In this document: positions 52,204 to 61,900 of the stretch, piece by piece
Position numbering within the stretch: position 1 is the stretch's first letter
Layout of the letters: every line of letters begins with the position of its first letter
Origin: Paenibacillus sp. FSL A5-0031
GTDB taxonomy: Bacteria > Bacillota > Bacilli > Paenibacillales > Paenibacillaceae
Assembly (NCBI RefSeq): GCF_001956295.1
Contig: NZ_MRTD01000004.1
Coordinates: 248,001-312,000, forward strand
Direction: 5' to 3'
Length of the DNA stretch: 64,000 nucleotides
Notes under the pieces: model-generated
The model's input: only the letters and a program-made list of their open reading frames with translations
Databases searched by the model: none
What the model was told of the DNA's origin: nothing
Program-made: the position numbers and the translations under genes

Positions 52204-53531
52204 GACTTAACGCTCTTCACTGCTTTTTTGACACCGCCAAACAGCTGAACCGTTATTTCTGGTACAGATCCGGTATCGGTATAAGTTATCTTTCCGTCCA
52301 TTCCATTCAAGAAAAACAGCAGTTCTCCCTCTAATGCGGAATAAGGACATAGCTCAAATTTAAACCACGTATTTTGTGTGAGATAAAACTTCTCTTGCTC
52401 TTGTGAAATGATTAATGGCGAGCCTGTCTCCCCTTCCACATCATAGCTGCCAACGAGATGGTTATACTGATTAATTTCCAGCTTGATTGGCGTATGCGTT
52501 ATTGGAAGCGGAACCTCCTCGCCCAAAACAAGCCGCGCCAGCTGCTGACTAATCGGTCCTACCTGCGTCGTTACAAGATTGGATAAAACGATTACCGTTA
52601 CATCTTCTTTTTTATAATGCCTCATTTCGGTTAAGAAACCATTAATGCCCCCGCCATGGCCGATAACTTTCCTCTGGCTGCCCATAATTTCTTCCTCATA
52701 TATAGATAATCCGTAGCCATATGTATCTTTGAAAGGTGTCGTCATGCTCGCATAAGCCTTCTCGCTGATCTGCCTATGTGAATGCAGCGCCAGTCCCCAA
52801 ATATAAAGGTCCTCAACGGTCGAATACATGCCTCCAGCGCCGGATGGGATGGTCATTTCAAGGAACTCTGCATTCACTACTTCACCCCAAACCTCGTAGC
52901 CGGATGCACGGTTTTTCAATATTTTCTTAGCATGATCATAACCGGTATTTATCATTCCGAGCGGCTTCAATATGGCATGGTAGATATAGTCCTCGTATGT
53001 GCGTCCAGATACTTTCTCGATAATTGCTGTAAGAAGCACATAACCTGAATTGCTGTAATCAAACTTCTCCCCCGGTTCAAACAACAAGGGCTTGTCTGCA
53101 AATCTGGCAATGAGGTCATCAGTAGAAGAAACAAGTCTCATCTTTGGTACAAAATCCTCTAGGCCTGTGTAGTTCGGAATTCCAGATGTATGTGTTAGCA
53201 AGTGATGAATCGTAATTTTATCGCCATTTGGGTAGCTGGGGAGGTACTCGGAGATCGGGTCTTCTACGTTCAAAAGCTTCAGTTCATGCATCATAACGAT
53301 GGCTGCTGCCGTAAATTGTTTGGTAATCGAGCCGATACGGAATTTCGTCTGCGGGTCATTCGGAACATTCAGCTCAAAGCTTGCCATCCCATAACCCTTG
53401 TTTAAGATGATTCGTCCCTCGAATGCAACCAATACACAACCGTTAAGATAACCTAGCTTAGCTAGACAATTGCAATGATTGTCTAGTTTTTGTTGCAATT
53501 GTTCGTTAGATGTTACGTGTTCTGTATTCAT
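52200..53531 (-). CDS. Serine hydrolase of the beta-lactamase class C/PBP4* family
   Basis: The 443-residue protein has the three active-site motifs: S68-I-T-K71, Y159-S160-N161 and H292-G293-G294. It shows no clear signal peptide, so a cytosolic esterase or peptidase role is more likely than beta-lactam resistance. A C-terminal lipocalin-like extension (about 340-443) includes YNHLVGSYDVEGETGS. The ATG at 53531 follows AAAGGGAGATGA; a frame extension to 53747 has no ribosome binding site and runs into the repeat element, so it is rejected. Confidence 0.9.
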   Translation of the reverse strand: MNTEHVTSNEQLQQKLDNHCNCLAKLGYLNGCVLVAFEGRIILNKGYGMASFELNVPNDPQTKFRIGSITKQFTAAAIVMMHELKLLNVEDPISEYLPSYPNGDKITIHHLLTHTSGIPNYTGLEDFVPKMRLVSSTDDLIARFADKPLLFEPGEKFDYSNSGYVLLTAIIEKVSGRTYEDYIYHAILKPLGMINTGYDHAKKILKNRASGYEVWGEVVNAEFLEMTIPSGAGGMYSTVEDLYIWGLALHSHRQISEKAYASMTTPFKDTYGYGLSIYEEEIMGSQRKVIGHGGGINGFLTEMRHYKKEDVTVIVLSNLVTTQVGPISQQLARLVLGEEVPLPITHTPIKLEINQYNHLVGSYDVEGETGSPLIISQEQEKFYLTQNTWFKFELCPYSALEGELLFFLNGMDGKITYTDTGSVPEITVQLFGGVKKAVKSVKS

Positions 53532-53716
53532 CAGATCATCTCCCTTTAGAAAGAAGTCTTTTCTAGTAGCTAATAAACATGAATAATCAGCTACCTCAAT
53601 AATACCGTACATACGTTCGTAATGTAAACATTTTCCTTGTTGATATCTTTTTATAAAATAGGTAAACGCAGCCCTATATTTAGACTTTGTTGGCGCTCGC
53701 ATGACTTCAATACATG

Positions 53717-53899
53717 TAACGAACTCAGGAGACGTTATTTCAATCAAATTATCGTTTTCTGAACTCTAACGAACTCCAGTAACGTTATTTTACAAAATAA
53801 CTTCAATATATGGAGCTACAACGTTAAATAGCGCCAGTGGGATTCGTTACATACCAAAACGGGTCTAATTTGATCATATAGCGACTCTGGAGTTCGTTA
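53717..53899. repeat. 183-bp structured intergenic repeat, copy B (++-- array of 24-bp motif)
   Basis: Motif copies start at 53717 and 53767 (forward) and at 53826 and 53876 (reverse), with start-to-start spacings 50, 59 and 50, identical to copy A at 2610-2792. The 26-bp spacers share an ATCAAATTA-CGTTTT core. The arms (74 bp) are mostly complementary, so the transcript would fold into one long hairpin. It ends 4 bp from the UDPGP-family stop codon. Confidence 0.88.
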
Positions 53900-53903
53900 G
53901 CGA

Positions 53904-55262
53904 TCAGTCAAAGCTCCAATCTTCCGCTTTCAAGCCTTCACCGTTATACGAAGTTAATGGTGAAATTTCAATATCACGACCTTGCAGCTGTTCTTCAGAA
54001 ACACCAGCGGCGCGCAGCCAGCTTCGATGAAGCGACTGAACCAGCTTGCGTGCACTAAGCGGACTGTCTTCCCCCGATTTATTTTTGACTGGAGCGAATT
54101 CCTCCTCACGAGTCCCCCTCACAATAGTCACTTCATCGGCCAATGGAAAAAAATCAAAAATAAAGCGTTCGAGCTTATAGGCGTTTGGCTCCGTAGGTGT
54201 GATGATGCTTCCTTCGGCGTCCATGTATTTCATCTTTTTGGAGGCAATATGGAAAGGAATATCCGTATCTGCATGCTCTTCTATGAAGTCCAGCTTAAAT
54301 AGATGGATAGATATATGCCCTAAGCTATAAAACAATCGCCCGTCATTCGTTCTTTTATCCTTAATGGATGACGGAATTTCGTTATACTCGAGCACAGCCG
54401 GACGATCATTTTCCAAACATAAAATCCCGATTTTCTCGTCAACATCCGTTTTTTCGATAACCTTTGTTGCAACCATCTGATTGCGTGACGCAGCTAGTCC
54501 AATAAAAGCAGGGTCTGCGACCTTTATGAGCGCATTGTCTACATTATAATAAAACAACCACTCTAAGCCTCTTTGCTTCATATCAGCAATTGCTCCTGTG
54601 CGTTTTAACGACGCGAAACATTCTCCATTGCCGCTAGGGGCCAGCATAAGTGTTCCGTCCTCCGATAAAAGCAGCTTACCGTTATGATCAAGTGCAGGCA
54701 TCGTATTTTGCTGGAAGAAGAAACAGTCCTCTGCTGGATAACCAAAGTAATGCAAGGAATGAAAAAATGCCTTCGTTGCTTCATGATTATCGGGGCTAGT
54801 CATGATATACCATGGGATAGATTTGCCGGCTTTTCTCGATAAATAGAACAGCCGCTCTGCTTGAAGCTGAAATAAAGATTTATGGGATGGAAGTCCAATA
54901 TCCAGCGTACCCTTAGGTCCATCATGGCCAAGCCTGCTGCCCTGCCCGCCAGCAACAACGATAACTCCAACCCTCCCAGCTCGCAGCAGCTCCCAGCCCT
55001 TTTCGGTATATGCCGCTTTTTCTCCCTGTTCAAAATCTTCCCAGTCTTCAAACGGTATCGCGGATATCGTATCGTTGCTCAGCTTCTTAGTATCGCTGCG
55101 GTCGGCTAAAGCTTTGACTATCCGCTCAAAATCAATTTCTAAAATTTGCACAGCCAGCTTGTTTTTCTCCTGCTCCGGCAGGTTTGCAAGCATCTCCAGA
55201 ACATGCTGCTGCTCATACATACGAAGCTTGGCTTCCGCTAATCTTATAGGTAGCTGATCCAA
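53904..55262 (-). CDS. UDPGP-type (eukaryotic-like) UTP:sugar-1-phosphate uridylyltransferase
   Basis: The 452-residue protein has the UDPGP signature VIVVAGGQGSRLGHDGPKG (about 99-117) and later FFQQNTMPALDH, LAPSGNGECFASL and FYYNVDNALIKVADP, the layout of UDP-N-acetylglucosamine or UDP-sugar pyrophosphorylases of the eukaryotic type. It is distinct from bacterial GalU and GlmU. It should make a UDP-sugar from UTP and a sugar-1-phosphate; the sugar is uncertain. It starts at TTG 55262 behind AAAGGAGGAG. The repeat element follows its stop codon at once. Confidence 0.88.
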   Translation of the reverse strand: MDQLPIRLAEAKLRMYEQQHVLEMLANLPEQEKNKLAVQILEIDFERIVKALADRSDTKKLSNDTISAIPFEDWEDFEQGEKAAYTEKGWELLRAGRVGVIVVAGGQGSRLGHDGPKGTLDIGLPSHKSLFQLQAERLFYLSRKAGKSIPWYIMTSPDNHEATKAFFHSLHYFGYPAEDCFFFQQNTMPALDHNGKLLLSEDGTLMLAPSGNGECFASLKRTGAIADMKQRGLEWLFYYNVDNALIKVADPAFIGLAASRNQMVATKVIEKTDVDEKIGILCLENDRPAVLEYNEIPSSIKDKRTNDGRLFYSLGHISIHLFKLDFIEEHADTDIPFHIASKKMKYMDAEGSIITPTEPNAYKLERFIFDFFPLADEVTIVRGTREEEFAPVKNKSGEDSPLSARKLVQSLHRSWLRAAGVSEEQLQGRDIEISPLTSYNGEGLKAEDWSFD

Positions 55263-55280
55263 GTGTTGTCTCCTCCTTTA

Positions 55281-56177
55281 TTACATTTCAGTACGAAAGC
55301 TTTCAATAAATTGCTGTGCGCGCTTGGGCAAATAATGATCCTTCAGCCACAGAATGCCGACGCCCGACTGAAAGTCCGCATCCTCAATGTTGAGCATTTT
55401 GACGACGGTGCTTGGAAAAGAAGACATAACCGATTTCGGAAATACGGTTGCTCCAATACCGCATGCGATAAGGGACATAATAATGGCGACACTAGAGCAT
55501 TCGCATATAATATTAGGAACGAAGCCGTGCCGTTTGCACTCGTTCACGACCTGTTCATGCATGCGAGTCGTTCGATCCGTCTTCAAGGTAAGAAACGGAA
55601 ACTGGGCAAGCTCCTTCATGCACAATGCTTCTTTTCCTGCATATTCCGTCCATGAGCTTGGAATAACGGCGACAAACGGATCTGATGGCAGCGGCATAAT
55701 GGAGTATTGCTGCGGATGCTTCTGTGCCTCAAACGGCAGCCGAGCGATAACTAAATCTATGGCCCGCTTCTCCAGCTGTTCACCAAGATAGAAGTGATCG
55801 CCCTCCGATATTTTAAACGTAACTTGAGGATATTTTTCTCTGAACAGCTCAATATTTTTGGGCAATAAGGAAATGCAGGAAACAACGGACCCGATCGACA
55901 GGACGCCGCGAACCCCCTCCTCCATCCCCTTTACTTCTCTGAGGGATTCATCAAATTGCAAGAGCAGCGACTCCGCCTTCTTCTTAAGCAGCTCTCCTGA
56001 ATCGGTCAAAATCAACCCTTTGCCGTTTCGCTCAAACAGCTTGACGCCAAGCTCCTCTTCCATTTGCTTCAATTGCCTGCTAAGAGGCGGCTGTTCCATA
56101 TTAAGCAGCTTTGCAGCGCGCGTAACCTGTCCCTCTTGTGCTATAGTTAAGAAGTATTTAAGCTGCCGCATGTCCAA
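55281..56177 (-). CDS. LysR-family regulator
   Basis: The protein (about 298 residues) begins MRQLKYFLTIAQEGQVTRAA with recognition helix NMEQPPLSRQLKQMEEELG (about 5-62), then an effector domain. It resembles the CbbR/AlsR-like branch with QPPLSRQ. The TTG at 56177 lies 8 nt after GGAG; a GTG at 56186 and an ATG at 56171 are alternatives. It is divergent from ilvE with a perfect LysR-type dyad between them, so it probably controls itself and ilvE. Confidence 0.88.
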   Translation of the reverse strand: MDMRQLKYFLTIAQEGQVTRAAKLLNMEQPPLSRQLKQMEEELGVKLFERNGKGLILTDSGELLKKKAESLLLQFDESLREVKGMEEGVRGVLSIGSVVSCISLLPKNIELFREKYPQVTFKISEGDHFYLGEQLEKRAIDLVIARLPFEAQKHPQQYSIMPLPSDPFVAVIPSSWTEYAGKEALCMKELAQFPFLTLKTDRTTRMHEQVVNECKRHGFVPNIICECSSVAIIMSLIACGIGATVFPKSVMSSFPSTVVKMLNIEDADFQSGVGILWLKDHYLPKRAQQFIESFRTEM

Positions 56178-56196
56178 TTCGATCACTCCGTCCGTT

Positions 56197-56213
56197 CATA
56201 CCCTAAAGGTATG
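56197..56213. promoter_or_regulatory. LysR-type operator between LysR gene and ilvE
   Basis: CATACC-CTAAA-GGTATG is a perfect 6-bp dyad with the T-N11-A spacing of LysR sites. It lies 19 bp from the LysR gene and 87 bp from the ilvE start. Confidence 0.75.
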
Positions 56214-56300
56214 GACATTCAATAAAATAGATATTTTAAATATATCGCATGAAGTGATAGCATTCAATTAACTAACGATCAATAAAGGGAGATGGGCCAT

Positions 56301-57383
56301 TTGCTACAATCATTGGAAATCGAGTTAACCAAAAACAAGAAACAACAACCAGAAGTGGACCAGCTTGGGTTCGGCAATCATTTTACCGACCATATGTTTA
56401 TTATGGATTATTCGACGGACAACGGCTGGCACAAGCCGCGTATTCTGCCTTACCAACCGATCGTATTAGACCCTGCAGCTAAAGTATTTCATTATGGACA
56501 AACGATCTTTGAAGGCTTGAAAGCGTATAAAACCGACGATGGTCGCGTATTGCTGTTCAGACCTCAAAAAAACATACAACGAATGAATCGCTCTAACGAG
56601 CGTCTCAGCGTGCCTGAGCTCGATATCGATTCAACGATTGAAGCTTTAAAACAGCTTATTTCAGTTGATAAGGACTGGATTCCAACAGCACCTAGCACGT
56701 CGCTTTATATTCGTCCTTTCGTCATAGCGACTCAACCTCAGCTTGGTGTAGCACCGTCTACAGAGTATAAATTCATCATCATTATGTCGCCGGTAGGCGC
56801 TTACTACACTGAAGGCGTAAACCCGGTAAAAATCTTCGTTGAGTCCGAATATGTTCGTTCCGTTAAGGGCGGAGTAGGCGAGGCGAAGACTGCTGGCAAC
56901 TACGCTGCTGGTCTGAAAGCGCAGGAGCTTGCTAAAGAGAAAGGTTATTCGCAAGTGCTCTGGCTAGATGGCGTACATCGCAAATATATCGAAGAAGTCG
57001 GCAGCATGAACGTCTTTTTCAAAATCAACGGCGTTGTTCATACGCCTGCACTAAACGGCAGTATTCTCGATGGGGTGACTCGCAATTCCATCATTCATAT
57101 GCTCCGTCATTGGAATATTGAAGTTGTCGAGCGTCCGATTACGATCGAAGAGCTGTATGAGGCTGGCCGCAGCGGCGCATTAGAGGAAGCTTTCGGAACG
57201 GGTACAGCTGCTGTTATTTCTCCTATTGGAGAACTGAACTGGCAGGATGATGTTCTCGTCATCAATGGAGGCCAGACTGGCGAAATCTCCAAGAAGCTTT
57301 ACGATACGCTAACAGGCATTCAAATGGGCAAAATTGCTGATCCATTTGACTGGATGGTAGAGGCTACTCCTGTTAATGTCTAG
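56301..57383 (+). CDS. ilvE: Branched-chain amino acid aminotransferase
   Basis: IlvE interconverts leucine, isoleucine and valine with their keto acids using PLP. The 360-residue protein is of the longer bacterial/eukaryotic BCAT form: VFHYGQTIFEGLKAYKTDDG, LYIRPFVIATQPQLGV, PLP lysine in GEAKTAGNYAAG (about 197), LWLDGVHRKYIEEVGSMN and the end FGTGTAAVISPIG. The TTG at 56301 was chosen because GGGAG lies 9 nt upstream; the ATG at 56292 is fused to the site. It is divergent from a LysR regulator. Confidence 0.96.
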   Translation: MLQSLEIELTKNKKQQPEVDQLGFGNHFTDHMFIMDYSTDNGWHKPRILPYQPIVLDPAAKVFHYGQTIFEGLKAYKTDDGRVLLFRPQKNIQRMNRSNERLSVPELDIDSTIEALKQLISVDKDWIPTAPSTSLYIRPFVIATQPQLGVAPSTEYKFIIIMSPVGAYYTEGVNPVKIFVESEYVRSVKGGVGEAKTAGNYAAGLKAQELAKEKGYSQVLWLDGVHRKYIEEVGSMNVFFKINGVVHTPALNGSILDGVTRNSIIHMLRHWNIEVVERPITIEELYEAGRSGALEEAFGTGTAAVISPIGELNWQDDVLVINGGQTGEISKKLYDTLTGIQMGKIADPFDWMVEATPVNV

Positions 57384-57395
57384 ATTAATTTAATA

Positions 57396-57433
57396 AAAGG
57401 CTGCCGAATCCATTGATCGGCAGCCTTTACTAT
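57396..57433 (+). terminator. Terminator between ilvE and VOC gene (bidirectional)
   Basis: AAAGGCTGCCG (57396-57406) pairs with 57418-57428. T-rich stretches lie on both sides, so it can end both convergent transcripts. Confidence 0.85.
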
Positions 57434-57434
57434 T

Positions 57435-57836
57435 TTAGTTTCCTGGGTTACCATCTGTTCCGCCGAATGCAAAGTGGTAGCCATCCGGATCCTCGATGAT
57501 GAACTCTTTCCATGGTCCTCCGTCTGCATAAATAATTGGTTCCACGGAAATGATAACATTTTTGCTGCGGAACTCCTCGTACAGCGCATCCAATTGTGCC
57601 CATGTTTCTGTGTAAACCTGTACATCCACGGCATAACCGCCGCCAGCTGGACGCTGATTCGGTCTTACATCCGAAGGGTCGGCCGCTTGAAATAGCTTGA
57701 GTGCAACGCCATGCAAGCCGCCGCGCTCTACCCACCAATCGGTTACATTAAAACCAAGCGAATCGCGATAAAAGCTTTGAGACTTTGCTAAATCGGATAC
57801 CATTAATACGGTAAGAGAGCTAAGTTGATTAGACAT
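57435..57836 (-). CDS. VOC/glyoxalase-fold protein
   Basis: The 133-residue protein has the glyoxalase/dioxygenase pattern: TVLMVSDLAKSQSFYRDSLG, GVALKLFQAADP, VDVQVYTETWAQLDALYEEF and the closing KEFIIEDPDGYHFAFGG with the metal-type Glu. It may detoxify a small molecule or bind a drug; the substrate is unknown. The ATG at 57836 follows AAAGGAG. Convergent with ilvE. Confidence 0.88.
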   Translation of the reverse strand: MSNQLSSLTVLMVSDLAKSQSFYRDSLGFNVTDWWVERGGLHGVALKLFQAADPSDVRPNQRPAGGGYAVDVQVYTETWAQLDALYEEFRSKNVIISVEPIIYADGGPWKEFIIEDPDGYHFAFGGTDGNPGN

Positions 57837-57968
57837 TTTCGCTTCTACTCCTTTGATAGCATCGTAATCCATACTTTTATTCGCTTATTTGTTTATATTT
57901 CCTTTTTTCCTTGAAGAAAATAATGCTAGATCAAAAGAGCAAAACCATTCATTGGATGGATACGTCAT

Positions 57969-58556
57969 CTAGGAAACACTAACATTTCTTTTAACTAAAT
58001 TCTTAAATACTGAGTATTCCTTATCCAACTTAATAAAGCTTAATATCTTTTCGGCACATTCTATTGGATTCATCTCTTCCGTATTTACTTCGAGGTCATA
58101 TTCATCAAAGCTATATACTTTGCTGAACTGTGAAGCTGCTAGTCCAATATTTCTATCTCCTCTTGCTTGCTCTCTTCTTATGAGTTCTTCTTTCGAGCAT
58201 ATTACACCTATAAATAATGTAGGCTGATTAAAAAATATATCAAGACACTCATTAAACCACTTGTCATTCTCGATTACAGTATCTACTATTACATTCAAAC
58301 CCATTTCTGAAAACAATTTAATTGTCGAATAGTACAGTGAGACTAAGGGATCAAACATGATTTGTGCGATAACTTGCTCATCTACTTCTATTGCAGGTTC
58401 AACATCTGAAAATTTTTTATTAAAAAAATCTTTGATAAAATCATCTATTGATAAATGATGAAAAAGAATCTCTTTCTGATTCATCAGTTCATTAGAAATA
58501 CTAGTCTTTCCTGAACTTGAAGTTCCGTTCATCAACACAATGATGCCTTGCTTCAA
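57969..58556 (-). CDS. Chloramphenicol-phosphotransferase-like P-loop kinase
   Basis: The 195-residue protein has Walker A MNGTSSSGKTSI (about 9-20), HLSIDDFIKDF (catalytic Asp region), IVDTVIEND and the CPT-type segment REQARGDRNIGLAASQF with YDLEVNTEEM. Streptomyces CPT inactivates chloramphenicol by phosphorylation; homologues in Bacillota are mostly untested, and this may act on another alcohol. The TTG at 58556 lies 8 nt after GAGGG; a GTG at 58565 is the alternative. Confidence 0.78.
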   Translation of the reverse strand: MKQGIIVLMNGTSSSGKTSISNELMNQKEILFHHLSIDDFIKDFFNKKFSDVEPAIEVDEQVIAQIMFDPLVSLYYSTIKLFSEMGLNVIVDTVIENDKWFNECLDIFFNQPTLFIGVICSKEELIRREQARGDRNIGLAASQFSKVYSFDEYDLEVNTEEMNPIECAEKILSFIKLDKEYSVFKNLVKRNVSVS

Positions 58557-58834
58557 ACTTATCACCCTCGCATATAAGATTTTCGTATCTTTCAGATAAT
58601 GTTATATTCACAAAGTTTATAAAATTATCCAACTCAGAAAATATTCGAGAAACGATTGAACTATCCTGCCTGGTAGCGTAACGTCAAATTGAACTTAAAA
58701 ATCGATTTTCTTACCACTTTCATCATTATATTGAATCCCTCTTGTTCCTGAAGGGAAAACGTGTCTTTCCAAATTTCAAAGATTTCAACAACAATCTAAA
58801 TGAGATACATCCACTCAAAATCCGTAATCGATAT
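58557..58834. other. Intergenic region without recognised gene
   Basis: This A/T-rich stretch separates the CPT-like gene from the terminator of the large secreted-protein gene. It should contain the CPT-like promoter. No convincing ORF or repeat was seen. Confidence 0.5.
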
Positions 58835-58877
58835 AAAAAAGAAGCTGCTCAAAAGTTTTCAAGTTTGAGACAGCTCC
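58835..58877 (-). terminator. Intrinsic terminator of the large secreted protein gene
   Basis: GAAGCTGCTCAAAA (58841-58854) pairs with 58864-58877 with one mismatch region and is followed by TTTTTTAT on the minus strand. Confidence 0.85.
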
Positions 58878-58915
58878 TTTATGGTTCAGAAAATACCTTA
58901 ATTTTCTGTTGGTAT

Positions 58916-61900
58916 TTAATCGATATTTATCAGCGTCACTTCTTTTTGGAAGATGACTTTCGCTTTCCCGTCGTAAGGATTAAACAGCGACGCTTGTATG
59001 ACTGCTGTACCGCTTGCGGCATGATTCGGTATGGATACCTTTCCGTTCAAATTCACGGTCACATCGTCGCTCCCAGATACTTTTGTCCATTTCACAATAA
59101 TGGGCGGAAGCTCGATATCGAGAACCTTGAGCTTGTATTCGTGCTTCTTGCCGTTCGCAGTGATTTTGACTGTCTCATCTGCTTCAGAACGGATAAAAGC
59201 AACGATTAACGCGTTAATAGCCGGCACATCATATTTCAGTTTTACCTGAAAGTTATACAACACTGACCTTACGTCTTTAGGCTTAACATCAAGTTTGTAG
59301 AGCACCGCGCTGAGCGCATACGTATTTTTATCATTCAATACTTCAGCCAGCGCTTTATTTAAGACTGCATTCATTCGATCCTTATTGGCGAGCAGTGCCG
59401 CAAGTTCCTTCGGTTTCATATCCTTCAGTATATCGCGGACTGTTCCTTCTATCCCTGCTGCATTACTTCCGTCTCCAAAAAGCAGGATAAGGAAATCGTT
59501 CATCGATACATTCGGATGGCCTCCGGCTGCTGCAATCGTCTCTAGTGCCGCTATGAATTCCGGATTCGTCCGAATGGCTTCTATATCGGTCAACTGTGGA
59601 TCGTAACGTAACGAACCGATAGCCTTGACGATTCGGAACAGGCTGCTCTTTAGCTCGGCCTGATCAACTGATGCCGGCAGCTTGGCGCTGATTTTGTTCC
59701 ATAAGGGATCGATCAGCGACTGATCGGCCGAATCGTCCAGCCCCGCGATTTCATCGAGTTGATTTCTCACGTCCTGTATGTCCGCTGGATTGCCGGCAAC
59801 GAAGGCGGCATGAAGCTTGTTAAGCCATTCTAAGAATGGACTTGACGTCCTCACCGACATAGACGGTCCATCCGTCGACCAATTGCCGTCCGTTAGCTCT
59901 GACTCCACCTTAAAGATGTATCTGGTATCCGGCTGCAGCATCGTTACATCAAACGAATGGACGTTTCCGTTCACCTTATCTAGGAGTTCCCCGTTCCTGT
60001 ATATCTGGTAACCATTGCTCTCCCGGGCAGCCGGCCAGGATAAGGAAAGTGAATTCCGTCCGACATTCTCTGCCTTCAAGCTGCTACCTTCTGTCCATAC
60101 AGACCATGCAGATTTCTTGACAGTGAAACTGCCGGAATGCTCTGCAATATTTCCTTCTTTATCTGTAGCACGAATCAGAAGGGAATGGGTACCATCCTGC
60201 AATCCAGAGGCTGGTGCGGTCACGGTCATAGACTCCACGTCATAGCTGGATTCCAGAATTTGATCGTCGACTTTGACTATCAGTGTAAAGGGATCAACCC
60301 CCGAATCGGGATCCAAAATAACAGCGGATAAGACCGGATTATTCACGGTTACCGTCTCGCCATCCGAAGGCTGTACACTGCCGATCGTCGGTGCCGTCGT
60401 TTCTTTTTTTAACGCAAATAACGTATTGTCAATCGTTCCATATTCTTGCCCGTCCAGCCGTATCAGCCGCAGTTCGGATGTTCCGATTTCTACAGGATCG
60501 CTTATTCCGTCAGCCTTATATTTACGAAAAAACAGTTTGTTATCGTTATAAAAAGCGACGTCACCGTTTTCGGCTAAGTAAGCGATTATATATGGGTAAC
60601 TTGTGCGGAAATTTGCAACCTGCTGCTCTTGGCCGTCGGGAGCGCGAAGCCATAGCTGCTCTCCGCTATTTGTTGGACGGTTGTAAGCTACCCAACCTTG
60701 ATTTAATTGGTAATCTATTCCTCTTACGTCCGACCATACCTCGCCTATGGCCTGATCGCCATCGGGTCCGCGAAGCACCAAAGAACACGGTGAATCATAG
60801 CTAGTGGTTTTGCAAAACAAGGTATAATGGCCATCTGTTATAGATGATAAGAGGGTTTCGGATGTGAAATCGTCCAAGAGAGTAATAGTGCCCTTGTCGT
60901 ATTTATAGCTCCCTCCAGGATTTTCCCAATTCATACTGTAAGTTTCAAAATAGACCTCATTTCCAGTAAGAAAAAATCTCATGATAAGTTCTTCCGGTGG
61001 AATTGGAATAATTTCGTTTGTTCCTGTCACCAAATTTCGTAAAATAAGATCACTATTTTTGTAGAGAGCATAGTTTTGGTTTACGGGTACATCGTGTATA
61101 CTGCAAAGAAGATATTCCTGCTCACAAGCGGAACTTGAATGGAAATACCCTAAAGAATCGAGCTTGCCGTCTCTCCACTCATAAAGGGCGGATGGGGCAT
61201 CTATTATCCCTTTATCTAATTGAAGAGCCATAACAGCGCCGTGGGGAGTCAAAAATCCGTATTTAAATACATCGTTTACAGGGAGATCATAGGGAACGGT
61301 AATGATTTCACCGGATTTTCGGTCTTTGATACCCAGCTGCTTTTTTTGACGGTTATCAAATAATATTTTTTCCGTGCTGACATCCAGAATATCGCCGTCC
61401 ACCGTATCGACCAGGCGAAGCCACTCGCTATGTTCCGACCAAACCGAGAAGTTCTGACTAGCGGTTTGATTTCTTGAATCTACAGCCGTCAATGAAATAT
61501 CAAGTCCCTGCTCGATATATTCGCCCAAATCTATATGTTGATCGATGCTGTTTACTCGAGTTCTTTTTTCGCTGCCATAAGATATCTCCAGTGTACAACC
61601 ATTAAGATCATCATCCGTACAGGTTGCCTGAACGTGGAGTTTCGGAGTCTGTCCGGTAAAATCTGTTGCAAGCTGCTGGACGTGAAGGACCGGCTTCTCA
61701 TCGAATATGATATCGATAGTCTTGCTGACTGAGTTTCCTTTGGAATCCCAAGCGGTAATCAATACTGACTTTTCCCCTTTGAGTAAAGAAGAAAGATCCA
61801 TTGTTCCCTTCCAGCAGGTATAATTTACCCCGCATGAAACGAAATTCATAGTAACGTCATCAACCTGTGCCGTCACTTTTGCAATTTGAAACGTTGTATA

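Noticed and set aside
53532..53747. N-terminal 72-residue extension of the beta-lactamase-fold protein
   Set aside because: It lacks a ribosome binding site, enters the repeat element and has no similarity to the family; the ATG at 53531 has a strong site.
58742..59209. 155-codon plus-strand frame
   Set aside because: It runs through the terminator and the antisense of the large secreted protein gene.
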